Shown in pieces: positions 1 to 8,798 of a DNA stretch of 64,000 nucleotides. The stretch's first letter is position 1. Every line of letters begins with the position of its first letter. This DNA is from Promethearchaeota archaeon (GTDB lineage: Archaea > Asgardarchaeota > Lokiarchaeia > Sigyniarchaeales > SOKP01): positions 1 through 64,000 of the forward strand of contig JAEOTA010000073.1 in NCBI GenBank assembly GCA_016840085.1. The letters run 5' to 3'. The notes below the pieces were generated by a model. The model saw only the letters and a list, made by a program, of their open reading frames with translations. It was not told the origin of the DNA and did not search any database. The position numbers and the translations under genes were made by a program.

Positions 1-2
1 AG

Positions 3-632
3 CCTACTCCCGAACCTGAACCAGAGCCAATATATGAACCTACTCCCGAACCTGAACCAGAGCCCGTATATGAACCTACTCCCGAACCTGAACCAGAGCC
101 CGTATATGAGCCTACTCCCGAACCTGAGCCAGAGCCAATATATGAGCCTACTCCCGAACCTGAACCAGAGCCAATATATGAACCTACCCCAGAACCAGAA
201 CCAGAGCCAATATATGAGCCTACTCCTGAACCTGAACCAGAACCAATATATGAACCTACCCCAGAACCTGAACCCGTATATGAACCTGCTCCAGAACCTG
301 AACCAGAGCCAATATATGAACCTACTCCCGAACCTGAACCTGAACCCGTATATGAACCTGTTCCTGAACCTGAACCAGAACCAATATATGAACCTACTCC
401 CGAACCTGAACCTGAACCCGTATATGAACCTGTTCCTGAACCTGAACCAGAGCCAATATATGAACCTACTCCCGAACCTGAACCAGAGCCCGTATATGAG
501 CCTACCCCAGAACCTGAACCAGAGCCAATATATGAGCCTACCCCAGAACCTGAACCAGAGCCAATATATGAGCCTACCCCTGAACCTGAACCAATATATG
601 AGCCTACCCCAGAACCAGAGCCAGAGGAAAAA
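3..632 (+). repeat. 36-bp coding tandem repeat, about 17 units
   Basis: Direct tandem repeats of 36 bases, with two 30-base units near 267-296 and 573-602. Differences between copies are mostly third-base changes and Ile/Val or Thr/Ala/Val swaps, so the protein repeat is kept. Unit boundaries fall at each Tyr-Glu-Pro. Confidence 0.85.
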
Positions 633-692
633 CCTAAAGAAGATGAAAATATAGAGGAAGAAACAGGCGAAACCGAATCTTTAGAAGAATAA
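3..692 (+). CDS. Pro-Glu repeat protein, 3' end only (5' truncated)
   Basis: The frame opened at base 3 reads about 229 codons to TAA at 690-692 and has no start codon, so the gene begins before the window. It consists of about 17 copies of a 12-residue unit close to [12 protein letters not shown], then an acidic tail rich in Glu, Asp and Lys that ends in SLEE. There is no membrane segment or Cys at the C-terminus. The unit is an extended, negatively charged spacer with one Tyr per repeat. An ATG-opened frame over the same bases gives Leu/Asn-rich repeats, but that is an out-of-phase reading of the same 36-base repeat. Function unknown; a stalk, spacer or disordered linker is the natural inference. 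Confidence 0.7.
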   Translation, partial: PTPEPEPEPIYEPTPEPEPEPVYEPTPEPEPEPVYEPTPEPEPEPIYEPTPEPEPEPIYEPTPEPEPEPIYEPTPEPEPEPIYEPTPEPEPVYEPAPEPEPEPIYEPTPEPEPEPVYEPVPEPEPEPIYEPTPEPEPEPVYEPVPEPEPEPIYEPTPEPEPEPVYEPTPEPEPEPIYEPTPEPEPEPIYEPTPEPEPIYEPTPEPEPEEKPKEDENIEEETGETESLEE

Positions 693-787
693 GGAAATAG
701 TTTAGCGGGACTAACGATTAGAGGTATGTAACTTCCAAAAGAGGGAAGCAATTAATTAACAAGAGAAAAATTAGATGAATTGAGAAA

Positions 788-1948
788 TTAAAGATTATTA
801 TTTAAAGGGTAAACTCCATAAGAATTTACTGCTTCAATCATCCACTTTAAGCGATCAACAGAAATACCCGGGTGAAAATTAGCAGGAGATAGCATATATC
901 CTCCACCGTGTCCCAATGCGTTTATAGCATTCTGTACAGCTTGTTTAACTTCATCTTTCGTGGCATCTACTAAAATGTGTCTCGTATCAATATTTCCTGA
1001 TAAGCACAATTTATCTCCAACTTTTTTTTTAACTAGAACTGGATCAACAAAAGGTGGTTCTAGGCATTGGAGCCCATCAAAACCAGAGTCTACTATGAAA
1101 TCTAAGAGGCTTGTGATATCTCCGTCAGTGTGAAGAATAAATTTTCCACCCCAATCATGGATTGCATTTGAAACTTCTTGGAAGCATGGCAATAGATATT
1201 TATAAAAATATTTTGGATTAATCATAGGACCTCCTTTATGAGCTATATCACCTCCTTCAAGAAAGATCTTAGCTCCACAATCTGAGTATGCTTTAAAAAC
1301 AGTTAAGACAAAATCAGTACAAAATCGGAATCGTTCTTCGATTAGTTTTGGATCATTTTTCAACGCCCGAGCAAAATAATTCATTCCCATTCCTTGCCAT
1401 ACAGGAGGAAATGTAGAAGTTAACGCATTTTGAGCTATAATACAAATCTCATCCTTGATATCACGGCACTTTCTTAAGACTCCTTTATAAAACTTTTTTG
1501 CTTTTTTGTATTCTTCTTTCAAATCAGGTTTAGGGTATGCTTCCCAATCTTCTCGGTTTTTTATGCATCCTCCATAGTAGTCTGGGTATGGATTTCCATC
1601 AATATTCCTTACTTTATGCTTTTTTCCAAAGATATCTGTCATTTCAGTTCTACTTTCAAGGATGAATGGGATATATTGGATTCCCACACCATCAAATCCT
1701 AATTTATGACCTGCTCTAACAGCTTTTGCGAAGACAGAAATTTCAATATCATTGAGAATAGCGTTAATTCTAACAACCCAATCATCTGGATATTGTTTCT
1801 CTAGTTCATCAAAGATATCAAAAGCAGTTCTTTTTGGTCTCCCTAATATCTTATCAGCGACGTTTCCATCAATATTAATGGTATGGGTTGGAATTCTATC
1901 TGGTTCTTCAAGATTTAATGCGGTCCAAATTCGCTCATGTGAATTCAT
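788..1948 (-). CDS. Uroporphyrinogen decarboxylase-like (corrinoid-type) methyltransferase
   Basis: A 386-residue protein of the URO-D/MtaA superfamily, (beta/alpha)8-barrel enzymes that in anaerobes usually move methyl groups between corrinoid proteins and thiols or other acceptors. The N-terminus (ALNLEEPDRIPTH) and the late Gly-rich GHGGGYMLSPANFHPG stretch, followed by a helix ending in Trp-Met, are typical of the family. At the position where MtaA-type enzymes carry a zinc-binding His-x-Cys, this protein has His273-Thr-Asp275, so thiol activation like MtaA is not supported. No haem-synthesis genes or corrinoid protein lie beside it, so a true HemE role is unlikely. A decayed relative lies at 43640-43773. 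Substrate unknown. Confidence 0.8.
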   Translation of the reverse strand: MNSHERIWTALNLEEPDRIPTHTINIDGNVADKILGRPKRTAFDIFDELEKQYPDDWVVRINAILNDIEISVFAKAVRAGHKLGFDGVGIQYIPFILESRTEMTDIFGKKHKVRNIDGNPYPDYYGGCIKNREDWEAYPKPDLKEEYKKAKKFYKGVLRKCRDIKDEICIIAQNALTSTFPPVWQGMGMNYFARALKNDPKLIEERFRFCTDFVLTVFKAYSDCGAKIFLEGGDIAHKGGPMINPKYFYKYLLPCFQEVSNAIHDWGGKFILHTDGDITSLLDFIVDSGFDGLQCLEPPFVDPVLVKKKVGDKLCLSGNIDTRHILVDATKDEVKQAVQNAINALGHGGGYMLSPANFHPGISVDRLKWMIEAVNSYGVYPLNNNL

Positions 1949-2128
1949 ATTTATATTCTCTATAATGTATTACTTATTAATCTATTTAAATCAGTAAATC
2001 AATCCTAAGAATTGAATACATAATCTATGTTTAAGTCTTATTTCTATACAAACTATTAAAATATGACTATTTAACTTTGGAATAGGTGTGCCAGTTCATT
2101 AATATTTTTTAAAAATAAAACATTTTTA

Positions 2129-2138
2129 TTTATATAAA
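2129..2138 (+). promoter_or_regulatory. TATA-box promoter of mfnB
   Basis: TTTATATAAA lies about 22 bases before the ATG at 2156, the archaeal TATA-to-start distance. With no ribosome binding site between, the mRNA is probably leaderless or nearly so. Confidence 0.5.
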
Positions 2139-2155
2139 CGCATAGGTATCTAATA

Positions 2156-2902
2156 ATGAGAGTTTTAATTAGTATTCGTTCTTTAGAGGAAGTTTTACCT
2201 GCTATAAGGGGGGGAGCAGATATTATTGATCTTAAGAATCCTAATGAAGGTTCCTTAGGAGCAGCTTTCCCTTGGATCATAAGTGAAATCAGGAATTATA
2301 ATAAAAATATGAAATTAAGTGTAGCAATAGGAGATATGCCAAATTTACCAGGAACAGCATCTCTTTCAGCACTAGGAGCGGCATCTTGCGGAGCTGATAT
2401 AATAAAGGTAGGGCTTCTTGGTCCACAAAGCGTAGAGGATGGAATTTTTTTATTAAAAAAAGTTGTAAAGGCAGTAAAAGATTATGATCCCAATATCTTA
2501 GTTGTAGGCGCAGGGTATGCTGATTCTAGTAGTTTTAATGGAATTGATCCTATGAAGATACCCATAGTTTGTAGAACAGCAGGTGCAGATTTCGCTATGT
2601 TAGATACTTTATCAAAAGAGGGGACAACTCTTTTTAATTTCCTTAATCTTACAGAATTAAAATTATTTGTAAATCAAGGTCATAAATTAGGATTATTATG
2701 TGCATTAGCAGGATCACTTAAATTAGAACATATAAAGACAATTCATCAATTAGGAACAGATGTAATTGGATTTAGAGGTGCTGCTTGTAGCGGAAATGAT
2801 AGAAAATCAGGAGTAGTAACATTTGAAAGGGTCAAAAAAATTATGAATACTGCTAAAAAACTGACAGATGAAAACAGCCATTTGATAATGAAAACTATGT
2901 AA
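2156..2902 (+). CDS. mfnB: (5-formylfuran-3-yl)methyl phosphate synthase MfnB
   Basis: 248 residues, matching MfnB, which condenses two glyceraldehyde-3-phosphate molecules to the furan precursor of methanofuran. The N-terminus LISIRSLEEVLPAIRGGADI and the IIDLKNPNEGSLGA segment are family hallmarks. Residues corresponding to the Methanocaldococcus active site are present: Asp25, Lys27, Lys84, Asp150 and Lys154. Methanofuran is the C1 carrier for formylmethanofuran dehydrogenase in the archaeal Wood-Ljungdahl branch, which fits the CO-dehydrogenase genes elsewhere in the window. The gene stands alone behind its own TATA box; no other mfn gene is adjacent. Confidence 0.9.
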   Translation: MRVLISIRSLEEVLPAIRGGADIIDLKNPNEGSLGAAFPWIISEIRNYNKNMKLSVAIGDMPNLPGTASLSALGAASCGADIIKVGLLGPQSVEDGIFLLKKVVKAVKDYDPNILVVGAGYADSSSFNGIDPMKIPIVCRTAGADFAMLDTLSKEGTTLFNFLNLTELKLFVNQGHKLGLLCALAGSLKLEHIKTIHQLGTDVIGFRGAACSGNDRKSGVVTFERVKKIMNTAKKLTDENSHLIMKTM

Positions 2903-3054
2903 TTTCAAAAATGACAGTTCCACCATTAGTATAAGGTTTTCCAGGAACAAGGTATTTATCTATTTTTTCAAAAAAGTTCACTCTAAAAATGATATTACTA
3001 ATTGATTTAAATTAGTATTATACAACATGAAAATTAAATATAAGAAATCTATTA

Positions 3055-3064
3055 TTTATATAAT
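3055..3064 (+). promoter_or_regulatory. TATA-box promoter of the longin-like gene
   Basis: TTTATATAAT lies about 25-30 bases upstream of the ATG at 3089, with no clear ribosome binding site between, again suggesting a leaderless transcript. Confidence 0.45.
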
Positions 3065-3088
3065 AAAAATCAAGGTTCTCAAATTATC

Positions 3089-3472
3089 ATGATTAAAGCA
3101 GTTTTAGTCTGTGATTCTCAAGGTTACCCCTTCTACTCTAATAAAATGGATCCAAGCATAGGCGATATAGAACCCGCAATTTTTAGTGGTTTGATTTCGG
3201 CTATAGGAGCCATAGGGAAGCAGTTATTTAAGGAGGACATTGCACGAATTTCTTATGGCGAGAAATATGAAATAGGTATTATTACGAAAGAATTGTATGG
3301 AGATAAGAAGGTAATTTATTTTGTTTTTTTAATTGAAGGAGAACCAGATCTTTCATTAATGAAGAAGCTAAGCACTAATATATTCATTGAAACTAAACAT
3401 GTTTTAAAAGATCCACTTTCTGCTCAGTTGGATATTAAAGAAAAAATAGACAAAATATTAGCAAATTTATGA
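3089..3472 (+). CDS. Longin/roadblock-like small domain protein
   Basis: 127 residues with a predicted pattern of two strands (residues 2-18), a helix (about 27-48), three strands (about 53-84) and C-terminal helices. This is the order of longin or roadblock-type domains that partner small GTPases. The opening IKAVLVCDSQGYPFYS resembles the strand pair of such domains. Asgard genomes carry many of these as regulators of Rab/Ras-like GTPases; a GTPase occurs at 48886-49422. There is no catalytic motif, signal peptide or membrane segment. The family call is from pattern only. Confidence 0.5.
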   Translation: MIKAVLVCDSQGYPFYSNKMDPSIGDIEPAIFSGLISAIGAIGKQLFKEDIARISYGEKYEIGIITKELYGDKKVIYFVFLIEGEPDLSLMKKLSTNIFIETKHVLKDPLSAQLDIKEKIDKILANL

Positions 3473-3479
3473 TCTTGAA

Positions 3480-4169
3480 TTAAAATTGTAATGTTTTGCC
3501 AACTGTACCAATAATACATTTTTCACCAAATTGTTTTTTATAGATATTAGTATCCTTAGTACAATGACATATAATTATAGAACGGATGTAAGGGTTTATA
3601 GACTGAGCTTCTTTATCCTCAAATTTAAAACCATGTAACCCTCCAATGATATGTAATGGAGTCTTAACAGGAATTCCTAATTTCTCTCGATCATTTAAAA
3701 AATCGAGTAATCCTGGGTGGCAACAACCACATATTAAAATATATGAATCTTTAGTTCGAATATAGCATGCATGCTCATATATTCCACCATAATCGAGAGA
3801 CATATAGGCATTGGTAATATAGATTTCTTCACCTAATTCTTCAAGTTGCCCACCTTCTTTAACTATAATTTTATTTTTAGGAGGGATTGGAATTCCTTTA
3901 TGCTTAACTGGTTTTTCCCAAAACTTGTGAACATAGACTGGCAAATTTTTATTCAATTTTAAGATAGCAGGTAAACCATCTGTATGGTCATAATGATTAT
4001 GGCTAAGAATAACTGCATCGATTGATGATAAGTTTATACCAAAATTAGTTAGATTTGCGATTAAAACATCCTCTTTTGTGCCCGAGTCAAATAATATTTT
4101 CTTATTATTTACCTCTAAAAGTGCTGAAAATCCAAAAGATTTTATATATCCTGACTCCACTCCACCCAA
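3480..4169 (-). CDS. MBL-fold metallohydrolase, COG1237-like
   Basis: At least 229 residues with the metal motif SHNHYDHTDGL, a later CGCCHPGLLDF and IIGGLHGF, as in metallo-beta-lactamase-fold proteins related to the dihydropterin/RFA-P synthase group. The TTG at 4169 begins inside the protein: upstream codons in frame read IKITILYDDL, the usual first strand of this family, with no ATG, GTG or TTG. A strong ribosome binding site (GAGGTGAT, 4209-4216) precedes them, so an ATT start at or near 4196 is possible. It is a paralogue of the protein at 52085-52771. The substrate is unknown; a pterin-related role is only a suggestion. Confidence 0.8.
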   Translation of the reverse strand: MGGVESGYIKSFGFSALLEVNNKKILFDSGTKEDVLIANLTNFGINLSSIDAVILSHNHYDHTDGLPAILKLNKNLPVYVHKFWEKPVKHKGIPIPPKNKIIVKEGGQLEELGEEIYITNAYMSLDYGGIYEHACYIRTKDSYILICGCCHPGLLDFLNDREKLGIPVKTPLHIIGGLHGFKFEDKEAQSINPYIRSIIICHCTKDTNIYKKQFGEKCIIGTVGKTLQF

Positions 4170-4238
4170 ATCATCATAAAGTATTGTTATTTTAATTTCT
4201 TGAATAATATCACCTCGAACTAATTTAATTCTTAAAAA

Positions 4239-4988
4239 TTACGATTTTATTAACTTAATAAACATCCAAGCTAGATAAGGTTTAATTTCAATTTTGTTAA
4301 AGGATGTGTGAGATATAACTTTAATTATTTCATCAGCAGTATAAGCTGCTTTTAGTGAACCTAAAGGTTCGTTAATGTTCTTTAAAGGTTTAGGAACAAC
4401 AATTTTAGTGGCAAATGTTAATAATCCATAAAAAAACTTTCTTGAATTCCTACGAAAATCAAAAATAAGACAAGTTCCATTCTCTTTTAATACTCGATAA
4501 ATCTCTTTAAATACATTTATTGGCTCTGACCAGTGATGTAAGGAGAATGTACTGACAATAAAATCCATTGAATTGTCTGGAAAAGGTATATCTTCTACAT
4601 TTCCAAGTTTAAAAGTAATTTTACTATCAAAAGAGTGCTCTTTAGCTCGTTTTTCTGCGAGAGAAATTATTTCATTTGATACATCTATAGCGATAAGATC
4701 GAGATTTGGAAAAGCTTTAGCAATTTGAATAATTAGATTACCTGAACCACACCCCAGATCCATTAAATTGCCTATAGGATTTATTTTTTTTATTTGAGAT
4801 ATTACATTTTTTCTTAATATTTTAAAAGGAGGTGTTCTAGCCATTCTTTCAAAGGATTTTGCTATTTCTGGAGCATCAATTCCTTCTATACTCGGAACTC
4901 TTTTATTATTTTTTCGTGGTAATGATAGAATTAAAAATAGAATTATACAGACTCCCAATATTATAAGAAAAATCTGCCAGATTTCCAT
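4239..4988 (-). CDS. Membrane-anchored SAM methyltransferase
   Basis: 249 residues. Residues 4-24 form one hydrophobic N-terminal segment followed by Arg/Lys, so the enzyme is probably tethered with its catalytic domain in the cytoplasm. The class I SAM-binding motif is NLMDLGCGSGNL, followed by an acidic LIAIDVS strand end and the DFIVSTFSLHHW post-motif of the Methyltransf_11 group. This group methylates lipids, quinones and small metabolites, and the anchor favours a membrane-associated substrate. It lies between an MBL hydrolase and a divergent reductase-like gene. Confidence 0.75.
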   Translation of the reverse strand: MEIWQIFLIILGVCIILFLILSLPRKNNKRVPSIEGIDAPEIAKSFERMARTPPFKILRKNVISQIKKINPIGNLMDLGCGSGNLIIQIAKAFPNLDLIAIDVSNEIISLAEKRAKEHSFDSKITFKLGNVEDIPFPDNSMDFIVSTFSLHHWSEPINVFKEIYRVLKENGTCLIFDFRRNSRKFFYGLLTFATKIVVPKPLKNINEPLGSLKAAYTADEIIKVISHTSFNKIEIKPYLAWMFIKLIKS

Positions 4989-5057
4989 GGGTTCAATAAT
5001 TACTAAAGCAATTTAAAGAATATTAAATTATCAAAAATAATTAATCTAAGTGATTTT

Positions 5058-6224
5058 ATGAACTTAGAAGAATTAAAAAAAGAAATAAAAAGGATAGTAT
5101 TAGACACAGATGCTAAATTAGTCGGAATTGGGAGCAGAGAACGACTTAAAGACGTGCCTCCCTCAGGAAATATGGATTATTGCTTATCAGGAGCCCAAAG
5201 CTGTATTGTATGGGCAGTTCCCAATCCAATTGAAGCACTTGAAAATTACTTTTCTAAAAAGGAAAGAATGAGTCTTAAGAGAGCCCAGCAAATTGGATAT
5301 GCAGGTTCGTGGAGGACAGCTGTAATTGTTTCAAAATTCATCGAGGAAAATACAGAGTATAAGGCTTTTCCCGTCATACCTAATGCGAAATATAGACCTA
5401 GAGAAGATTTACCTGACTATATTAAAGGTGATATACGTTATCCCGATTTTTCGCTTAGATATGGAGCAGTTGCAGCAGGATTAGGACATTTAGGATGGTC
5501 AGGAAATTTAGTGACTAAAGAATATGGTGGTTCACTTTATTTAGGAGGTGTCTTGACCACTGCGCCTCTTGTACCCGACCCAATGGCAAAAGAGAATCAT
5601 TGTAATAAATGTAAGCTTTGTACTAAAGTGTGTACAACAGGATATTTTTCTGTGGATGAAGAAGAAGATATGCAACCTGTTATTATTGGGCGATACAAAG
5701 AAATATACGCACAAAGGGGGACGTTTTCTCAGTGCGGGATTGGTTGTGCGGGATGGTATGGTTTATCAGACGACGGTACGTGGAGTACCTGGACACCAGG
5801 TCATATTTGCTTAAAAGAGTTTTCATTAGAAAAATGGTACGACAGAAATTTTCGCAGGGATTTATATGCAAAGATCTTTTCAGCTGAAGATATACCCGAA
5901 AATATAAAAAAGTTCAATCAAACAATAGCAAAATCTTTTGGGAAAGCAGGTGCTATGGAAAATGTAGGGTTGCGCCCTTTCACGGATACAAATCCCCGAT
6001 GCGGAAACTGTAATTTTATTTGTGTAGCTGATCCTAAAAAAAGAAAAGAACTTTATACTATGCTTATTAATTCTGGAAAAGTTTACCTTGATGAAAATGG
6101 ACGGGAATATGTTAAGAAATTGAAGGAAGAAGGAGAAGAAATTATCTATTATCCTCCAACTGAAGAAGAATTTTTCACAAAAGAAGAATTTGACGAAATT
6201 GATGGAATAAGAAAAATAAAATAA
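5058..6224 (+). CDS. QueG/reductive-dehalogenase-like 4Fe-4S protein
   Basis: 388 residues. The segment RYGAVAAGLGHLGWSGN (residues about 134-150) matches the cobalamin-domain signature shared by epoxyqueuosine reductase and reductive dehalogenases. It is followed by a 4Fe-4S motif C182-x2-C185-x2-C188-x3-C192. Further Cys pairs at 226/230 and 315/318/322 could bind a second cluster. The first motif is followed by Thr rather than the usual Pro, and there is no Tat signal, so it is a cytosolic relative rather than a respiratory dehalogenase. True QueG is not assured; no queuosine genes are nearby. Electron donor and substrate unknown. Confidence 0.65.
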   Translation: MNLEELKKEIKRIVLDTDAKLVGIGSRERLKDVPPSGNMDYCLSGAQSCIVWAVPNPIEALENYFSKKERMSLKRAQQIGYAGSWRTAVIVSKFIEENTEYKAFPVIPNAKYRPREDLPDYIKGDIRYPDFSLRYGAVAAGLGHLGWSGNLVTKEYGGSLYLGGVLTTAPLVPDPMAKENHCNKCKLCTKVCTTGYFSVDEEEDMQPVIIGRYKEIYAQRGTFSQCGIGCAGWYGLSDDGTWSTWTPGHICLKEFSLEKWYDRNFRRDLYAKIFSAEDIPENIKKFNQTIAKSFGKAGAMENVGLRPFTDTNPRCGNCNFICVADPKKRKELYTMLINSGKVYLDENGREYVKKLKEEGEEIIYYPPTEEEFFTKEEFDEIDGIRKIK

Positions 6225-6394
6225 TTATTTTTAGACTCAATGAAAAAGATAAGTTATATTAAATAGAAGAATGGTTTGGACAAAAGATATCTAATAAGAG
6301 TAAAGCTTAAGAACTAAATTTTTCTATATTATTTATAAAAAGAAAGCTTTTTAATAACCTAAATATCATATCTCCAAAAATTAGTATAATCATA

Positions 6395-6544
6395 ATGGCA
6401 AAAAAGAAAGAGAATATCTCTGAAGATGAATTGGATGATTTACTCGATCAGGCTTTTGAAAAACAAGATATAATCCATCATAAATGCCAGATAAGAGACG
6501 ATCCTGCAAAAAAAACAAGCAGTATGGAAAGAAAAATACAGTAA
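6395..6544 (+). CDS. Small charged hypothetical protein (49 aa)
   Basis: An ATG at 6395 opens a 49-residue frame starting MAKKKENISEDELDDLLDQA. It is short, highly charged and probably helical at its N-terminal half, with one Cys. It fills part of the gap between 6225 and 6642, follows an AT-rich promoter-like stretch, and does not overlap another gene. No family recognised; real coding status uncertain. Confidence 0.4.
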   Translation: MAKKKENISEDELDDLLDQAFEKQDIIHHKCQIRDDPAKKTSSMERKIQ

Positions 6545-6642
6545 ATAATTAATTTTCTTATTTATAATTAACCAAGAAAGCCAGAATTTCTTGATTAAAT
6601 TATATTTTCATATTATTAATAATTTTTATTACTATCTGGATT

Positions 6643-7272
6643 ATGCCGAGAATTGAACCCTTTGAAAGATATCCTTCCAAATATGATCAATGGTTCATCA
6701 GAAATAAATACGCTTACAAATCTGAATTATTAGTAATAAAAAAACAACTTCCAAAAAGTAAAAATGGTGTTGAGATTGGAGTAGGGAGTGGTAGATTTGC
6801 GGCTCCTCTGGGTATTAAACTTGGGGTGGAACCATCTAGTAAGATGAGAATGCTTTCTAAAGAGAGAATGATAGATCTTATTGATTCTATCGCAGAAAAT
6901 CTGCCATTTAGGTGTTCTATATTTGATTTCGTATTAATGGTTACTACAATCTGTTTTATTGATGATATAGAAGTAGCATTTAAAGAAATATTTAAAATTT
7001 TAAAACCAGAAGGAATTTTTATAATTGGGTTCATTGATCGAAATAGTGCTATTGGAAAATTGTACGAAAAACATAAAGAGTCGAATGTTTTCTACAGTAT
7101 AGCAGATTTTTACTCTGTTGAAGAGGTTATATCTTTTCTAAGTAAGTCTAAATTTAAAAATTATAATTTTTGTCAGACGATTTTTCATCCTTTATCAGCT
7201 ATAAATAAAATTGAACAATTCAAAAAGGGGTATGGAAAAGGTTCGTTTGTGGTAATTAAAGCACAGAAATAA
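6643..7272 (+). CDS. SAM-dependent methyltransferase
   Basis: 209 residues of the Methyltransf_11 type. It begins MPRIEPFERYPSKYDQWF, a usual lead-in for this subgroup, then the SAM motif GVEIGVGSGRFAAPLG, with EPS at the end of strand 2 and the IFDFVLMVTTICFI region as motif II. It ends in a basic segment without membrane segments, so it is cytosolic. Similar stand-alone methyltransferases of archaea act on small molecules; the substrate cannot be read here. It is a single gene in an AT-rich context. Confidence 0.75.
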   Translation: MPRIEPFERYPSKYDQWFIRNKYAYKSELLVIKKQLPKSKNGVEIGVGSGRFAAPLGIKLGVEPSSKMRMLSKERMIDLIDSIAENLPFRCSIFDFVLMVTTICFIDDIEVAFKEIFKILKPEGIFIIGFIDRNSAIGKLYEKHKESNVFYSIADFYSVEEVISFLSKSKFKNYNFCQTIFHPLSAINKIEQFKKGYGKGSFVVIKAQK

Positions 7273-7360
7273 AATAAAATAAGTACCTAGAATATTATTT
7301 TTAAGTAAAATAGCAGCTTTGATGTATGCATAATTTTTCCTTAATATATTAATTTGATCT

Positions 7361-8080
7361 TTAATAGTCGTGAGGAATACCCTTGATATGTAAAAGTAGG
7401 TGCTTAAATCCCTCTAAATCTTTAATCCATCCATAATTTGCATCACATTTTGAATCTAAATCTTTGATATAAGGTTTAATATCAAGTAATGGTGTTCCGT
7501 CAAATACATCTAAACCTGTCGTGAGGATCTTATTTTCTAAAACTTGTTTTATCCGAACAATGCTAAGTCCTATAAAATTTGGCCGAACTGGAGATCTACT
7601 TGCGAATGTTCCTACTTCAAATCCTCCAGTCCAAGGGGGTGACACAATATTCTTTACTTCTCGCGATACTCGATGTGTATAATAAATCACATAGATATAA
7701 TGAAATTGATCGAGTTTATGAAGTCCTTCAGTATATTGGGGATCAACAATAATTTGAAAATTGCCTTGATCTTTTTCAATTGGTTGATATGGTGCATTAT
7801 TTTTATATGGTGTACGAATAACTCCAATCTGTTTTAATCCAAAAGTTTTTAATGATTTTAACTGTCTCGATACTGTCATCTTTTTTAGCTTTTCTACTTT
7901 CGCATTTGAACTTTTATATTTAACTTTTATCGCTCTTTTCTTTACTGATTCAAATTTTTTATTCATTTTATCAAACAATTGAATCGCATTTGTCAATTCT
8001 TTAGCTATGTCTTCAGAGATTGATATTTTAATTTTATCAATCCATTTTTTAATATCTTTTACATGTTGATTATTATGCAT
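7361..8080 (-). CDS. TrmO-like tRNA t6A37 N6-methyltransferase with N-terminal extension
   Basis: 239 residues. Residues from about 82 onward match the TrmO/TsaA (YaeB) domain, a SAM-binding beta-barrel that N6-methylates t6A at tRNA position 37: IGVIRTPYKNNAPYQP, the GTFASRSPVRPNFIG core and the LDVFDGTPLLDIKPY loop. Residues 1-80 are a basic, helical extension not found in the compact family, possibly for tRNA or protein contact. Another TrmO-like gene lies at 8307-8798 on the same strand. Archaeal family members are not all proven to act on t6A. Confidence 0.85.
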   Translation of the reverse strand: MHNNQHVKDIKKWIDKIKISISEDIAKELTNAIQLFDKMNKKFESVKKRAIKVKYKSSNAKVEKLKKMTVSRQLKSLKTFGLKQIGVIRTPYKNNAPYQPIEKDQGNFQIIVDPQYTEGLHKLDQFHYIYVIYYTHRVSREVKNIVSPPWTGGFEVGTFASRSPVRPNFIGLSIVRIKQVLENKILTTGLDVFDGTPLLDIKPYIKDLDSKCDANYGWIKDLEGFKHLLLHIKGIPHDY

Positions 8081-8306
8081 AATCCAGAAAGATAAAAGCT
8101 TATCTAACTTCTCAATATCTAAATTTTGTATTTGTATTACCTCTTTTTATAACTTTTAACTTAATTAAACAAAATTATGAAGAATTACTTTATGTAAATA
8201 AGTCATACAATTATACAACCTATGCGAGTTAAAATTTTTGGTATTTCAGGATAATTACTAAACGTGAAGATTATAAAGTTATTTTCACTCATTTGATGAT
8301 TTTTTA

Positions 8307-8798
8307 TTACCATATTGATTTTCTTCCCAATTTAATATCTAAGACAGGGGTTCCATCTATAGCATCTAAATTTTTAACGAATAGCGTAGTATCTTCAATC
8401 TTAATGAGTTCTACATTTGTAATCCCAATGCGAGACAAACGTTCTGGTGTTCTTGAGGCAAATATGCCTACTTTTTTACCATCAAGCCCTCGGGAAAAAG
8501 TAGAACGTATTTGACGCTGTTTATGAAAAAAATACACTACAGTAATCCATTTTTCATCTTTTAATCTATAAAGAAATGGTTCTTGGGACTTAAAAAGTAC
8601 GATTTCTGAAATTTCATGACGGCTTTCTTTAAGTCCAAATTTATGTCCTCGTGCTAGTTGATTCTTAACAAATCCTATTGGATAAATTTTATACGGTTTA
8701 TGATTATTGTATAGACATGAATGGCATACGAACTCACTATCAATTTTTTCAAGATAAGTTAAGTTTTTTTCTTTCTTACATTTATTACAAATTGGCAT
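8307..8798 (-). CDS. TsaA/TrmO-domain protein with N-terminal zinc ribbon
   Basis: 163 residues. Residues 4-31 carry two Cys pairs (CNKC and CHSC), a zinc-ribbon-like knuckle. A diverged TsaA/TrmO domain follows: IYPIGFVKNQLA, KKVGIFASRTPERLSRIG and LDAIDGTPVLDIK. In the core motif the TrmO Ser-Pro-x-Arg-Pro is Thr-Pro-Glu-Arg-Leu, so activity may differ. The shared fold and location suggest duplication with the neighbour at 7361-8080 followed by different N-terminal additions. Possible RNA-binding role. Confidence 0.7.
   Translation of the reverse strand: MPICNKCKKEKNLTYLEKIDSEFVCHSCLYNNHKPYKIYPIGFVKNQLARGHKFGLKESRHEISEIVLFKSQEPFLYRLKDEKWITVVYFFHKQRQIRSTFSRGLDGKKVGIFASRTPERLSRIGITNVELIKIEDTTLFVKNLDAIDGTPVLDIKLGRKSIW

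Noticed and set aside
34..654. 206-codon Leu/Asn/Gln/Tyr/Met repeat protein
   Set aside because: It is an out-of-phase reading of the Pro-Glu repeat. The alternative frame has conserved Pro-Glu codons with third-base variation and an acidic natural C-terminus.
1..692. CRISPR array
   Set aside because: The 36-base units are contiguous with no unique spacers and encode a protein repeat.
5058..6224. True respiratory reductive dehalogenase
   Set aside because: No Tat signal, no RdhB anchor gene, and the first Fe-S motif lacks the usual Pro; a QueG-like cytosolic protein fits better.
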